Source of the DNA: Haberlea rhodopensis
Taxonomy: Eukaryota > Streptophyta > Magnoliopsida > Lamiales > Gesneriaceae
Assembly (NCBI GenBank): GCA_907163345.1
Contig: CAJQUN010000040.1
Coordinates: 4,526,001-4,590,000 of the forward strand
Length of the DNA: 64,000 bases
Reading direction: 5' to 3'
In this document: piece after piece, positions 44,925-56,801 of the stretch
Position numbering within the stretch: position 1 is the first letter of the stretch
How the letters are laid out: each line of letters opens with the position of its first letter
Translations under genes and position numbers: made by a program
Notes under the pieces: model-generated
Databases searched by the model: none
What the model saw: only the letters and a program-made list of their open reading frames with translations
What the model was told of the DNA's origin: nothing

Positions 44925-47900
44925 ATGGCAACTACAAACGTTACTAGCACTTTATCACTGCGATCGGTCCTTGAGAAGGACAAATTAAATGGGACAAATT
45001 TCCTAGACTGGCATAGGAACTTGAGGATAGTCCTCAAACAAGAAAAGAAACAATATGTTCTAGAGGAACCCTTGCTCGCTGAGGAACCTCCCCTAACAGC
45101 TACAAGAGCTGAAAAAGATGCTTACAAGAAGCATCAGAGTGACGCACTTGATGTTGGGTGTCTCATGCTTGCCACTATGAACTCTGAGCTTCAGAAGCAA
45201 CATGAGGAAATGGAGGCGTTCGATATGATCGAACACTTAAAGCAGTTGTACCAACAGCAAGCTAGACAAGAGAGGTATGACGTCTCTAAAGCGTTATTCC
45301 AGTGCAGGATGGTAGAGGGAAGCTTAGTTGGAACTCATGTACTCAAGATGATTGGGTACATTGAGAATCTGGATAAGCTAGGTTTTCCATTGGACCAAGA
45401 GTTGGCCACCGATGTAATCTTGCAATCGTTGCCGGAGAGCTTCAGTCAATTTGTAGTAAATTACAATATGACTGATATGGAAAAGACTCTGCCCCAGTTG
45501 CTTGGTATGTTGAGAACATATGAAGCAAATACTAAGAAGACTAAGGCCACAAATGTCCTTATTGTGAATAAGGGCAAAGGAAGGGCCAAAGCCAAAGGCA
45601 ACAAGAAAGCAAAGAAGGTCTTTGCTAAATCTAAGCCAAAGTCTTCTGCACTAAAGCCAAAGGGAGGGATAGCAAAGGAAGGGAACTGTTTCCATTGCGG
45701 TGAGACCGGCCATTGGAAAAGGAACTGCAAAGTATATCTGGAGGATCTAAAGAAAGGAAGTGTGACTTCCGCTTCAAGTATTTTTGTTATAGAAGTCAAT
45801 TTATCTACTTCTTCATCATGGGTATTAGATACTGGATGTGGATCTCACATTTGTGTAAATGTGCAGGATCTCAAAAGGAGTAGGACATTGGCAAAAGGTG
45901 AAGTTGATCTCCGAGTTGGAAATGGAGCAAGAGTTGCTGCATTAGCTATAGGAGATTATCATTTAGCTTTACCTTCTGGTTTATCGTTGATTTTAAAAGA
46001 CTGTTATTTTGTGCCTTCAATTACTAAAAACATTATATCTATTTCTTGTTTAGACAAGTATGGTTTTTCATTTATAATAAAGGACAATTGTTGTTCTATT
46101 TATTTAAATGATATGTTTTATGCTAATGCACAAATGGTGAATGGTCTTTATGTATTAAATCTTGATATACCTATCTATAACATAAATACTAAAAGGATTA
46201 AAAATAATGATTGTAATCCGACTTATCTCTGGCACTGTCGCTTGGGCCACATAAACGAGAACCGCATATCTAAACTTCATAAGGATGGAGTATTAGATTC
46301 ATTTGATTTTGAATCATATGAAACATGCGAATCTTGTTTAATGGGCAAGATGACTAAAGCCCCTTTCAAGGGACATGTTGAAAGGGCAAATGTTTTATTG
46401 GGACTAATACATAGTGATGTATGTGGACCAATAAGTACACTAGCTAGAGGTGGTTTTCAATACTTCGTTACATTTACTGATGACCTCAGTAGATATGGGT
46501 ATGTGTACCTAATGAAACATAAGCATGAAACCTTTGAAAAGTTCAAAGATTTCAAGAATGAAGTACAAAACCAACTTGGCAAAAGTATCAAAATCCTTCG
46601 ATCAGATCGAGGAGGAGAATACTTAAGCCAAGATTTTCATGACTATCTAAAAGAGTGTGGGATAGTCCCACAACTCACTCCTCCGTATACTCCACAATGG
46701 AATGGTGTATCCGAGAGGAGAAATCGAACCTTGTTAGACATGGTTAGATCAATGATGAGTCATGCAGATCTTCCGATATCATTTTGGGGACACGCTCTAG
46801 AAACAGCGATTTTCTTACTGAACCGTGTTCCATCTAAATCAGTGGAAAAGACACCATATGAGATATGGACTGGGAAGCGTCCTAGTATGTCTTTTATGAA
46901 GATTTGGGGTTGTGAGGCTTTCGTTAGACGTCACGCCACTAACAAACTTGGACCCAAATCTGATAAGTGTTTATTTGTGGGGTATCCTAAGGAAACGAAA
47001 GGATACTATTTCTATTATCCCACCGAGAACAAAATAGTTGTTGCTCGGACTGGTGTATTTCTTGAAAGAGAATTTATTTCTAGAAAAACCAGTGGGAGAA
47101 AAATAGAACTTAGTGAAGTTCAACCACAAGAAAACACTGAACCTGAAATTGAGATGGAAACAGAGCAGGCACCACAAACTGTTGTGGAAGAAGCACCTGC
47201 TCAAGAGACACAAGCCCAGCGTAGGTCTGTAAGAGAACACCGGGAGCCACAGAGATATGGATTTCTTGTGACTCAACAAGGTGACTTACTACTTATTGAT
47301 GAGGATGAGCCGTCATCTTATCAACAAGCTATAATGGGTAATGATTCTGAGAAATGGCAAGAAGCCATGAAATCTGAGATGGAATCCATGTATGCAAACC
47401 AAGTATGGACTTTGGTTGATCCACCTGAAGGGGTACGACCCATAGGGTGCAAATGGATTTTCAAGAAAAAGACCGATATGGATGGTAACGTACAAACCTA
47501 TAAAGGTCGGCTGGTTGCAAAAGGATTCAAACAAATTCATGGTATTGACTATGATGAAACCTTTTCACCAGTGGCCATGGTTAAATCCATAAGGATCTTA
47601 CTTGCAATAGCTGCATTTCATGATTATGAAATCTGGCAGATGGATGTCAAAACAGCTTTCCTTAATGGAAATCTGCTCGAGGATGTGTACATGACACAGC
47701 CCGAGGGTTTTGTCGATCCAAAGGATGCTGGAAAGATATGCAAGCTACAACGATCCATTTATGGATTGAAGCAAGCTTCTCGGAGTTGGAATCTTCGTTT
47801 TGATGATGCAATCAAAGAGTTTGGTTTTATCAAAAATGAAGATGAACCTTGTGTCTACAAGAAGGTCAGTGGGAGCGTAATCATTTTCCTAGTGTTGTAT

Positions 47901-48887
47901 GTAGATGACATACTTCTTATTGGAAATGATATCCCTGCCTTACAATCTGTAAAGATTTGGCTAGGGAATTGCTTTTCAATGAAAGACTTAGGAGAAGCTA
48001 CCTATGTGTTAGGAATCAAGATCTATAGAGATAGATCGAGAAGGCTTCTTGGTCTAAGTCAAAGTACATACATAGACAAGGTGCTTAAAAGGTTTAGCAT
48101 GCAAGAATCCAAGAAAGGATTCGTGCCTATGACACATGGTATTTATCTCTCGAAGGAACAGTGTCCTTCAACACCAGAGGAGAGACAACGCATGAGTAAG
48201 ATTCCATACGCGTCAGCTATTGGATCTATCATGTATGCCATGATATGTACTCGTCCCGATGTATCGTATGCTTTGAGCATGACGAGCAGATATCAAGTTG
48301 ATCCAGGTGAAGGTCACTGGATTGCTGTCAAGAACATCCTGAAGTACTTAAGAAGGACTAAGGATACATTCTTGATTTATGGAGGTGAGGAAGAGCTCAA
48401 TGTAATGGGTTACACTGATGCAAGCTTCCAAACCGACAAAGATGATTTTCGATCGCAATCTGGATATGTGTATTGCCTGAATGGAGGTGCTGTGAGCTGG
48501 AAGAGTTCAAAGCAAGAAACAGTAGCCGATTCTACAACGGAAGCTGAGTATATTGCTGCCTCGGATGCAGCAAAGGAAGCTGTTTGGATGAGGAAGTTCA
48601 TTTCTGAACTTGGAGTGGTGCCTAGCATTAAAGATCCGATAGAACTCTATTGTGACAACAATGGAGCGATCGCATTGGCTAAGGAACCAAGATCTCACCA
48701 AAGATCCAAGCACATACTTAGGCGTTTCCATTTCATTCGAGAAATCGTTGAAAGGGGAGATGTTAAAATATGCAAAGTACCGACAGATGATAATGTATCT
48801 GACCCATTGACGAAGCCGCTGTCACAGCAGAAGCATGATCGTCATACTAGATCTCTAGGCATTAGGTATATGTCTGAGTGGTCTTAG
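44925..48887 (+). CDS. Gag-Pol polyprotein of copia element C
   Basis: 1320 residues in one frame, the full copia order gag, protease, integrase, RT, RNase H. An N-terminal UBN2-type gag (NFLDWHRNLRIVLKQ) is followed by a Lys-rich stretch and a CCHC knuckle (C255, C258, H263, C268). Protease active site LDTGCGSH (D302). Integrase has an HHCC finger (HCRLGH...CESCLMGK) and catalytic D498, D561 and E597, with D-x35-E spacing. RT catalytic YVDD at 992-995. RNase H has GYTDASF, SWKSSKQ and STTEAEYIA near the end. No key residue is missing and no stop interrupts it. The start is the first ATG of the frame. The polypurine tract begins just after the stop. Confidence 0.97.
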   Translation: MATTNVTSTLSLRSVLEKDKLNGTNFLDWHRNLRIVLKQEKKQYVLEEPLLAEEPPLTATRAEKDAYKKHQSDALDVGCLMLATMNSELQKQHEEMEAFDMIEHLKQLYQQQARQERYDVSKALFQCRMVEGSLVGTHVLKMIGYIENLDKLGFPLDQELATDVILQSLPESFSQFVVNYNMTDMEKTLPQLLGMLRTYEANTKKTKATNVLIVNKGKGRAKAKGNKKAKKVFAKSKPKSSALKPKGGIAKEGNCFHCGETGHWKRNCKVYLEDLKKGSVTSASSIFVIEVNLSTSSSWVLDTGCGSHICVNVQDLKRSRTLAKGEVDLRVGNGARVAALAIGDYHLALPSGLSLILKDCYFVPSITKNIISISCLDKYGFSFIIKDNCCSIYLNDMFYANAQMVNGLYVLNLDIPIYNINTKRIKNNDCNPTYLWHCRLGHINENRISKLHKDGVLDSFDFESYETCESCLMGKMTKAPFKGHVERANVLLGLIHSDVCGPISTLARGGFQYFVTFTDDLSRYGYVYLMKHKHETFEKFKDFKNEVQNQLGKSIKILRSDRGGEYLSQDFHDYLKECGIVPQLTPPYTPQWNGVSERRNRTLLDMVRSMMSHADLPISFWGHALETAIFLLNRVPSKSVEKTPYEIWTGKRPSMSFMKIWGCEAFVRRHATNKLGPKSDKCLFVGYPKETKGYYFYYPTENKIVVARTGVFLEREFISRKTSGRKIELSEVQPQENTEPEIEMETEQAPQTVVEEAPAQETQAQRRSVREHREPQRYGFLVTQQGDLLLIDEDEPSSYQQAIMGNDSEKWQEAMKSEMESMYANQVWTLVDPPEGVRPIGCKWIFKKKTDMDGNVQTYKGRLVAKGFKQIHGIDYDETFSPVAMVKSIRILLAIAAFHDYEIWQMDVKTAFLNGNLLEDVYMTQPEGFVDPKDAGKICKLQRSIYGLKQASRSWNLRFDDAIKEFGFIKNEDEPCVYKKVSGSVIIFLVLYVDDILLIGNDIPALQSVKIWLGNCFSMKDLGEATYVLGIKIYRDRSRRLLGLSQSTYIDKVLKRFSMQESKKGFVPMTHGIYLSKEQCPSTPEERQRMSKIPYASAIGSIMYAMICTRPDVSYALSMTSRYQVDPGEGHWIAVKNILKYLRRTKDTFLIYGGEEELNVMGYTDASFQTDKDDFRSQSGYVYCLNGGAVSWKSSKQETVADSTTEAEYIAASDAAKEAVWMRKFISELGVVPSIKDPIELYCDNNGAIALAKEPRSHQRSKHILRRFHFIREIVERGDVKICKVPTDDNVSDPLTKPLSQQKHDRHTRSLGIRYMSEWS

Positions 48888-48889
48888 TG

Positions 48890-48902
48890 CAAGTGGGAGA
48901 TT
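48890..48902 (+). other. Polypurine tract of C
   Basis: CAAGTGGGAGATT immediately upstream of the 3' LTR, the expected plus-strand primer. Confidence 0.85.
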
Positions 48903-50385
48903 TGTTGGGATATGCCCTAAGACAAGTCATTAGATGATTGTTTAAGACATACAATGTTTATGGATTTATGAATGGCAATTCATTATTATATATTATTCTT
49001 TTAACTGTGCATTGTGAATTAATATATATGTTAATGTCCTTAGAATAATATTGTATTATTCTTAAAGATGTTCCTAGTCAAGTATTATCATGAATGGGAT
49101 AATGATAATACGTAGAGACTAGTATATGTTGATCGATGAATTGTTCATTGATATGAGATATCTAATCAGCATATGGGTACATGTTAGAGAACGATGTACT
49201 GAACAGACCCACCATGAGAATGCAACATGGATAGTTATATGATCGTCATATGCAATTCTCATAGTGATAATAATGTATGTAATCCTTACGACTTGTGATC
49301 ATCAGAGATCCCAACATAAGGAGTTATGTATCTTGATATCGTCAAACGTTACCCGTAACAGGGTATACTATAAAGGCGACTATTGGATACACTACGAATT
49401 ATGTAGAGGGATGTTGACTGATCGAGATAGGATTTGTCCCTCCTATATAACAGGAGATGTGTTTGGCCCTTGATCAAGTGAGAACTAAAATGCATGGCCA
49501 TGCTCGAATGAGTCGATATGAGATATCGAGCTTATTCGTTTATTCTAGTTCTACTTGGGGATCAAGAAATAGAGATTGAATATACGAGTATGACTATTCC
49601 ATGACTCGTGTTCAATCTAAACACAAAGGACAAAGGGATTAAGTTACATGATTAATATTATCACAAGTTCTAAAGGTTATGTCGAGTCATTGACATTCTC
49701 GTAATTTGGGTAGCATCGATGTGTTGCTAGATACCGCTCGATGCTTGCGACATAAAATGAGATTTTATGTCACTGCCAACATTACGAGATCCTATCGGGT
49801 CGCACAAATGATTAAATCGAGAAAGGAAATTAAATTCATGAGATGAATTAAATAATTAAGAGGAGTCTTAATTAATTATCATAAGGATTAATTAAATCAT
49901 GGGCTTAAGCCCATGAAGCTTTGAGAAAGCCTTTAATTAATCATATTTAATATGATAGCAAGGTTTTTAATTGTAAGACAAGATCAAAACACAAACCCTA
50001 GCACCCCCCCACAAGCTCTCGGCCGCACCATCACAACTCTCGGCCTCCATAAGTCGAAGGGTTGCTTGGTGGTTCGTGGTGGTCGTTGATCGGTTATTGT
50101 AACCGTGAGTCTTGTTGGTTCAAGAATAAGTCTAGCAACTTGTTCTTGAACGTCCCTTTCGATTCGATCGTGTGGATACCGTTGAGGCAAAACCAATCGA
50201 GTTTTGCTTAGTGACTCGGAGAAGGCGTAAGACGTGGTGCAGCTCCGTGGATTCGGCCTCAAACACGCTACAAGGGTAAGACACTTGTAATTCTCTAATC
50301 CGATATGAATCCCTATGTATAGATCGCTGGTTTGTAATCCCAAAATTTTATTCCGCTGCGCTGTATGCTCATGGGGTTACTAACA
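48903..50385 (+). repeat. 3' LTR of C
   Basis: 1483 bases, equal in length to the 5' copy. Changes noticed: GAAGGG to GAAAGG (about 49825) and two in the palindrome CATGGGCTTAAGCCCATG region (49899-49918). Confidence 0.96.
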
Positions 50386-50390
50386 CGTAC

Positions 50391-51490
50391 GTCTCTCTAC
50401 GTACCTTTCCAAAAGTAGGATTTTGTATGACTTCACTTCCTTGGCTGTGTCGCCCCCTGGGATGGTTCTACACAATCACACAAACCAATATTAGAAGCCA
50501 AATAATAGCCCAATACCAAAAATCCATCATAAAAATCATTTTCCAAAAATTTGACTGTTGGCGATCGATCGCTATATCGAGGCGATCGATCGCGAGCCTT
50601 ACCGATCGATCGCTTCGACATAGTGATCGATCGCCAGACCTCACTGCCTCGAGGCGATCGATCGCGCCATTTACGGCGATCGATCGCTCGCACCCGATTT
50701 TGCCACTGCCTCTCGTCGATCGATCGTGCCATTTACAGCGATGGCGCGATCGATCGCCACAGCCTGTGCACTCGATTTCCACCATTTTTCACCTCAAATC
50801 TTTTCCCAACCCAACCCAACTCAAACACCATTACATCAACAATACAAAAACACTAAAAACCTTCAATATACACCTCAATACAACCAAAAATCTAACACCC
50901 AACCAAAAACAACACATACCCAAAAATGAACCATTTTCAAATCCAAAAATCCAAACCCATTTCAACACAAATCAAAAGAATAACACAAGGAAGACATCAT
51001 ACCCCTTTAGAGCTTCAATTTCCTTCCAAGAATCCAACCAAAAACAAGTTTCAAAGCTTCCTCTTCCTCCTTGGCACCAAAAACGGGTTGGGGGGTTTTT
51101 GGGGATAGGGTTGGGAGTGTTTGGTAATAAATGGGAGTTAAAGAGGGGAAAGGGGTGTAAGTGGGTTAAAGGTTAAAAATGGTACCCCATTAATTAGCAT
51201 GATGTATAAAATATCCCAACATGATATTTTAAAAGCATTTTACAAAAATGCACCATAACCTCAATTAAAACATGCTTCACCAAATAACCTTTAACCACCA
51301 CAAATAAACCATGCTAGCACCCAAATTCCCAACATGCATTACATGCACCATGAAATGCATTACCAGGTCATGCCCACCGCATGACTAAGCCCCAAATTAA
51401 TTAATTGCAACACTAAATTAATTAATACCTTAATTACCACATAAACATAATTAATGCCCATATGCATATCATCATTTCGGGGATATCACA
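50391..51490 (-). repeat. 5' LTR of B, outer part
   Basis: Continues the LTR after C. On the element strand from 51490: TGTGATATCCCC, TATA-like (51211-51198), GCGATCGATCGC array (about 50760-50560), donor-like AAAG/GTACGTAG (50404). It matches the first half of the A LTR. Confidence 0.93.
50560..50760 (-). repeat. GCGATCGATCGC palindrome array, LTR B
   Basis: Nine or so copies including degenerate ones; spacers are colinear with the A LTR array. Confidence 0.87.
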
Positions 51491-51902
51491 TGCACAATCT
51501 CAATGCAAATTCATTTACAACATCAAGTCACTATCAACATTGAATTTTATAAGTATAGTAAGTCATTCACCGCTCATTTAACAATGCAACATCGCTACCA
51601 CAAAAATCAAATCAATGACATACTATTAATTAAGATACTAACTTATTGCACTCCTTAACAATACCACCATTGGTGCGTATGTTCATAAGCATCACCGGTT
51701 ATTTCTCAATCACGTTCTACGGTCCTGCAACCACGATAGTTAGCAATAATATAAATTTCCTTTACTTCATATCGTACTATGCACATATGTGTATAAATGT
51801 CGTGTCATACTGACACAAAAATGCAATAATGCGTAAATTGTGTGCTATGTATGTCTATCAATACATCCCTAAGCCCTTAGACATCCCAAAACGCTAACCA
51901 CT
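51491..51902 (-). other. Internal start of element D
   Basis: AT-rich, no gene seen. It lies between D's primer site and B, so it is the part of D just downstream of the primer site on the minus strand. Confidence 0.5.
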
Positions 51903-51914
51903 GCTCTGATACCA
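51903..51914 (-). other. Primer binding site of D
   Basis: Reverse complement of TGGTATCAGAGC, four bases from an LTR end reading TGTAAAGTCCC in the window. Confidence 0.85.
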
Positions 51915-51918
51915 CTAA

Positions 51919-53433
51919 TGTAAAGTCCCTTAGTCCTAATTTCGACATTATTGCATTTATCATTGTCATTAGTGCATACATTCATATCATTAATGGATTC
52001 TCATAACATGCTTATTAATTATAGCATGACTTCCATATAAATTTTCGAACAAAATCCCTCGTAAAACAATATTTTCGACATAGTTCAATTCGTAGATGTA
52101 TACACTTATTATTGCACTAATCATATTCTCAATTCATCATGCAAACTCGACGCTTAAATAAATTGCATGAAACACTCAGATGAAAAGAGAAATCTTAAAA
52201 CTTATACAACACATATACACATATCATTATGCTCACATACGAGCATTTATTAAACAAATATATATTTATGTTTATAAAATCACGTTCCCAATACCAATGC
52301 TGGTACCTCGCTCCTAGGAGCATTCTCAATCAACTGCTCGAACTCATTTCGGGAGCCAACGTAGTACCTGTTTTACCAGTTTCAACAGAAATAGCCCAAC
52401 ACGGGGTGAGCACACCAATAACATAATCACATTATCATTGAATACACAATTAATAATTAGAGAACATAAAGCTGTAATTTAAGATAATACTCCATGGATA
52501 TACAATAACCATATTAGATCTCTCACGTTGTCCCTGCTCTCACAACAACAATGTTCATCAACTCAAAAATCAGTTAAATCATCACTACAACGATTTGTTG
52601 TACCCATATGCATACATCATCAGTTCTATAATCAATGGTAACTAAATCATTTCAATAATGATCCATTAAATTTAGGTACATCTCAGTCATTAATTCATGG
52701 GTCATATTTTGTCATACCACATCGCTCGTTCCATAGCGGCGGTACCATAATCCCTCACACGCTTGACAACAGCGGCATCACAACCATTGCTCGCTCAACA
52801 TCGGCATTATCATAACCATAGCATGCTCAATAGCGGCATCACACTAATTCATGCATTTACCAATTCCACGCAACAATAATATATCATTCGTTAATCATAA
52901 CAGTAATATATTTACCTATGCTCGTACAGTAATATATTTACCTATGCTCGTACGTCACACGTACCTTAAGGTCGACAACATGATTTAGACATCCTTGACA
53001 ATCGGATGCTTGTACAGTATCTATATTGAATATCAATTCAATATTAATATCATAACCATAACCCTCAATAATATCATCATAAAACGTATAGATTTGACAT
53101 GCCTCCTATCATAATTAATCACATTCACGACCCGCGATCGATCGCCAACAATCTCGTTATCGGTTGCGAGAAGCTAAAATTTGCTGCCAAAATTCCTTCC
53201 CCCCGCAATCAATCGCCAATATCCTTGCAATCGATCGCGAGACCCAGATCGATTGGTTGCTCTCTCGATCGATCGGTCGCACTGTTCATCGTCTCCAAAA
53301 ATTCATGGCTCGTCGCGATCGATCGTGACTAGTGATTTTCTGAAATTTTTTGTTTGCTAAAACAAATTTCGAACCCAAACCCAAATCCAACACAAGCAAC
53401 ACCCATAATAAATCAAAAACTCAACTAAAATAC
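51919..53433 (-). repeat. LTR of element D, interrupted by E
   Basis: The reverse-strand LTR resembles that of H (CACCCCGTG block, CCGC...GCGA units about 52730-52830, donor-like AAG/GTACGTGTGACGTAC at 52964, palindromes 53133-53332). It is cut at 53433 by E, and its outer end lies beyond the window. Confidence 0.75.
53133..53332 (-). repeat. CGATCGATCG palindrome array, LTR D
   Basis: About six copies, several degenerate (GCGATCGATCGC, GCAATCGATCGC, TCGATCGATCGG). Same relative position as in H. Confidence 0.8.
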
Positions 53434-54771
53434 TGTTAGGAAAACATTTCTAAGTTTTGGTGATTACAAACATCTACCGGATAGACATCTATCGCACAGA
53501 CATCTACTGGATAGACATCTACAAGATACAAACATCTACCGGATAGACATATACCGCATAGACATCTACTGGATAGACATCTACCGAAAAACAGGCATTT
53601 ACCGGATACAAACATATACCGGATAGACATCTACCGCACAGACATCTACTGGATAGACATCTACCGAAAAAAAGACATATTCCAAATACAAACATCTACC
53701 GGATACAAACATCTACCGGATGGACATCTACCGGACACAGACATCTACCGGATAGACATCTACCGCACAGACATCTACCGGATAGACAACTACTGGATAC
53801 AAACATCTACCGGACAGACATCTACTGACAAAGACATCTATCGAGTGCTAAGATATCAAGAGTGTATATCTACCAAGTACAGAAGAATGAATGCTCACTG
53901 AAAGAATAATATCAGTAGACGTCTAACTATCCAGCAAATGCACAAGGCAACAATACAAAACAAGTACAACTTATTCTGACAAATGTACAACAAAGCGCCG
54001 CACCTTGCTATATCACCGCCACCATTAGCGTCAGAATAAAAGAGCCGTTGCTTAACAAAATTGGAAAGAAGACAATCAGAATTTGGAATGAAGACAGAAA
54101 ATTAATCTCTTCCAAATATAGAAAACTTGTCGTTAGACCACTGTATCTATAAATACATCTAAGTGAAGAATGAAGATGTTAGCTGAACCATCTGATCAAA
54201 CACAAAACAAAAATCAACGTTAAGATAATCGTTTCATTGAGATACTCTGAAGTTTCAGCAAGAGCAGCAAAGAACTACTACTGTAATCTTGAAAGATTAA
54301 TTGCAACCGAGTCTGCTGCTCAAAGAACACTCGAAGCAAAATAGTTTTATATCTAGTGTGAGTGTTATAGAATACATTGTAAACAACTTAGAAAGTTGTG
54401 ATTGCTAGGAGTTTAGGCCGAGCCATCTGAGTGCCTAAGGAGGTTGTATACTGCAAAGTGTAAACCAAAGTCTTCTAGTGTAACCTTCCTGCAAAGGAAG
54501 AAGGGGAGACGTAGAAGCGTTGTGCTTAGAACTTCCAGAAACAATATTTGTGTCATTTACTTATTGTAATTTACCATTCAGTTATTACTACTCACAAGTC
54601 CAGCAGACGTCTTCCGCACTATAATCAGTGTCTGCTGACTTGCAACAAATTGAGAAGCTACTGCAGTACTTAACAGTCTGCAGCAAATCAAGTAAAATCG
54701 AAATTGAACCTGGTGTTTATTCAACACCCCCCCCCCCTTCTAAACACTACCGCCGTACCCCGATCCTAACA
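53434..54771 (+). repeat. 5' LTR of E
   Basis: 1338 bases with 8-base inverted termini TGTTAGGA/TCCTAACA. Contains an ~18-20-base minisatellite (53468-53850), and an 11-base C run near 54727. Confidence 0.9.
53468..53850 (+). repeat. Minisatellite in the E LTR
   Basis: About 20 variants of (C)CGGATAGACATCTA and ACAAACATCTA. The core TAGACATCTA is nearly palindromic. F carries the same kind of repeat inverted (63640-64000) but its units read CCGGTTGATGTC, so the two LTRs have diverged here. Confidence 0.85.
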
Positions 54772-54773
54772 AG

Positions 54774-54785
54774 TGGTATCAGAGC
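54774..54785 (+). other. Primer binding site of E
   Basis: TGGTATCAGAGC, two bases after the LTR. Confidence 0.93.
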
Positions 54786-54820
54786 AAGGTCTTCTCAATC
54801 TTGAGAATTACTAAAAATTG

Positions 54821-56190
54821 ATGGCCTCATTCAGCAAGATTCCCATGTTCAAGAAAGATGGATACGATGACTGGAGAATTCGTATGCAAGCACATCTGAG
54901 TGCCCAAGACAATGACATGTGGTTCATCATCACTGATGGACCAATGAAGATCATGAATACAACAGCTGCCATTACTGGTGGTGAACCTCAGATTGTCGAG
55001 AAGGACATAGCTTCCTGGACAAATGAGGAAAAGAAAAAAGCAAATCTGGACAATGTGGCCAAAGACATATTGTTCAAAATATTGGACAAAAACATGTTCA
55101 ACAAAATCAAGATGTGTCCCACTGCTAAAGACATCTAGGAAAAGATTGCTCAGCTGTGCGAAGGAAATGACCAAACGAAGGAAAACAAGCTCATTGTCGC
55201 CCTACAGAAGTTCGAAAACATCAAAATGATGTCCGGAGAAACTCTCAGTGAGTATGATGAAAGAGTAAATGGAATCATCAATGAACTCAATAGCCTGGGT
55301 AAGGATCTATCCAACAGGGAAGTCACCATAAAGGTCATGAGAGGTCTCCCAAGAGAATGGGATGTAAAAACAATTGACATGAGAGAATCCAAAGACTTAA
55401 ACAAGATAGATCTATTTTTATATTTGCTGACTTAAAAGCATACGAGTTTGAACTAGGCATTCGGATTGAAGATGAACCCAGCACCAGTCAACCAACCAAA
55501 GCTCTTACTGCATCAAAATCTCTGTCTACCACAACAGAGATGACTCCCAAACAAATATGCAATGATGCAATGGTGTTGTTTGTCAAAAAATTTGGAAAAG
55601 TTATGAAAAAGAATCAAAAGACCTATCAATCTTATCCAAGGAAGCAGAACTTAAAAAATAGATCAGATGAGGATGATCGTGTTTGCTTCAACTGTCTTAA
55701 GCCAGGACATTTTATCGCGGACTGTCCTAAGCCAAAGAAAGATGATCAAAAGAGAGAATCCAAGGACTATAGAAAGTCGAAGGAAAAGAGAAGATCATCC
55801 AGAAGGGACAGAGACCAGAAAGTACTGGTGGCTGAAGAAAACAAGAGCAAATGGGCTGATTCACAATCAGAATCAAAAGAATCTACCAACTCATCCAGTG
55901 AGAGTGAAGATGAAGAAGTTCACTGTCTGATGGCCAACGATGACGGTGAGGTAACTGATTCTAATCTCTCTGAATTTACACATAATGAACTCACTAATGC
56001 ATTGCAGGACATGATTAATGAGTATCAGATGTTGTATGAATCATTCGGGAATTATAAAACCGAACACTCAATCCCAACGGAACAGCAAAACAACAAACTT
56101 GATTGTGAACAATCAAAGGAGTTGGAATGCTTAAGGGAAAAAGTAAGTCTACTCGAGAAAGAAAGGGATGAAGCAAAATGTACACACTAA
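54821..56190 (+). pseudogene. Gag of E, broken
   Basis: Starts MASFSKIPMFKKDGYDDWRI. Copia gag core (DNMWFIITDGPMKI with the local variant DNDMWF, ILDKNMFNKIKMCPTAKDI) is cut by a TGG-to-TAG stop at 55136, continues in the same frame (LSEYDERVNGIINEL, LPREWDVKTIDMRE), then shifts frame near 55420. The C-terminal part is open to 56190 with a zinc knuckle (CFNCLKPGHFIADC near 55684), a Lys/Arg-rich stretch, an acidic Ser-rich stretch and a coiled-coil-like tail. Long gags with such tails fit Sirevirus-type copia elements. Confidence 0.85.
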
Positions 56191-56801
56191 ACTCATTAAG
56201 CTGGTTCACACATGGAACGCGTCTACTGCTAGAAAATATGAGATGCTTGAGTCGATAAGGCTTGCTGGTGATCTTACCGGTATAGGCTACTCTAACAATG
56301 ATAGTAACTCATCTGCCATAAAATCTCAACTGTGTCTAGAGAAGAACAAGGTTCAAACAATTAATTTGTCAGATCCAGCATAGTATATGAACCATGTGAA
56401 TTGGTTAAGGAACCTGTTAAGCCAATACTCATCAAGGAACGAGCATCACACAAAGGTGTCGGTTATGTTGAGCCAACAGAGAAAGCTAGACCGGGGCAAA
56501 AGTTTAGAAATAAACATAAGCCACTGGTCAGGCAGCTCGAGAGGTAAAACCCAACTGGTACTATAATTGTATTCCTGTCTAGAAGAGGTATATGCTACCC
56601 AACAGAAACCAAAAACCTAAACAACATGCATGCACTCACTATCACACACATCACCCAAGAACACCTTCACCATTTAATGCACACACATTTCAGGACATAC
56701 ACAGACCCAAACACTTCAGGGTTATACAAGTGTGGGTCCCGAAAGGACTAATCCTGTCTGGACCCAAGTAAGATTGGTTACCAATCAAATTATCTCTTTA
56801 A
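56191..56801 (+). other. Degenerate gag-pol linker of E
   Basis: Fragments of frame without a recognisable domain. Presumably the decayed end of gag and the start of pol. Nothing else seen. Confidence 0.5.

Larger units (their letters stand above)
41686..50385 (+). mobile_element. Element C: intact, young autonomous Ty1/copia retrotransposon
   Basis: Two 1483-base LTRs (three differences noticed), target duplication CGTAC (41681-41685 and 50386-50390), primer site, a 1.7 kb leader, one complete 1320-codon polyprotein gene and a polypurine tract. It lies in B's LTR, exactly in the ACGTAC arm of the conserved hairpin. Everything required for movement appears present, making it one of the youngest insertions in the window. 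Confidence 0.97.
31771..51490 (-). mobile_element. Element B: reverse-strand sister of A, 3'-truncated, hosting L and C
   Basis: From right to left: 5' LTR (51490-40757, interrupted by C), primer site, gag-pol pseudogene (40542-37396), L insertion, and an integrase fragment (32414-31771). The integrase C-terminus and the whole 3' LTR are missing at the junction with A. Protein and LTR sequence match A more closely than I or J (MAAINLEN start, LTR 2029 bases after removing C). Confidence 0.92.

Noticed and set aside
573..51490. A and B as one giant palindromic element
   Set aside because: Outer flanks (CTCAC and TGCAC) do not match, both have their own 5' LTR and gag, and the centre is a truncated LTR joined to integrase. 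Two sister insertions fused by deletion explain it better.
53468..53850. Regularly spaced repeats that could suggest a CRISPR array
   Set aside because: Units are contiguous variants without unique spacers, inside a plant copia LTR, and no cas genes are present.
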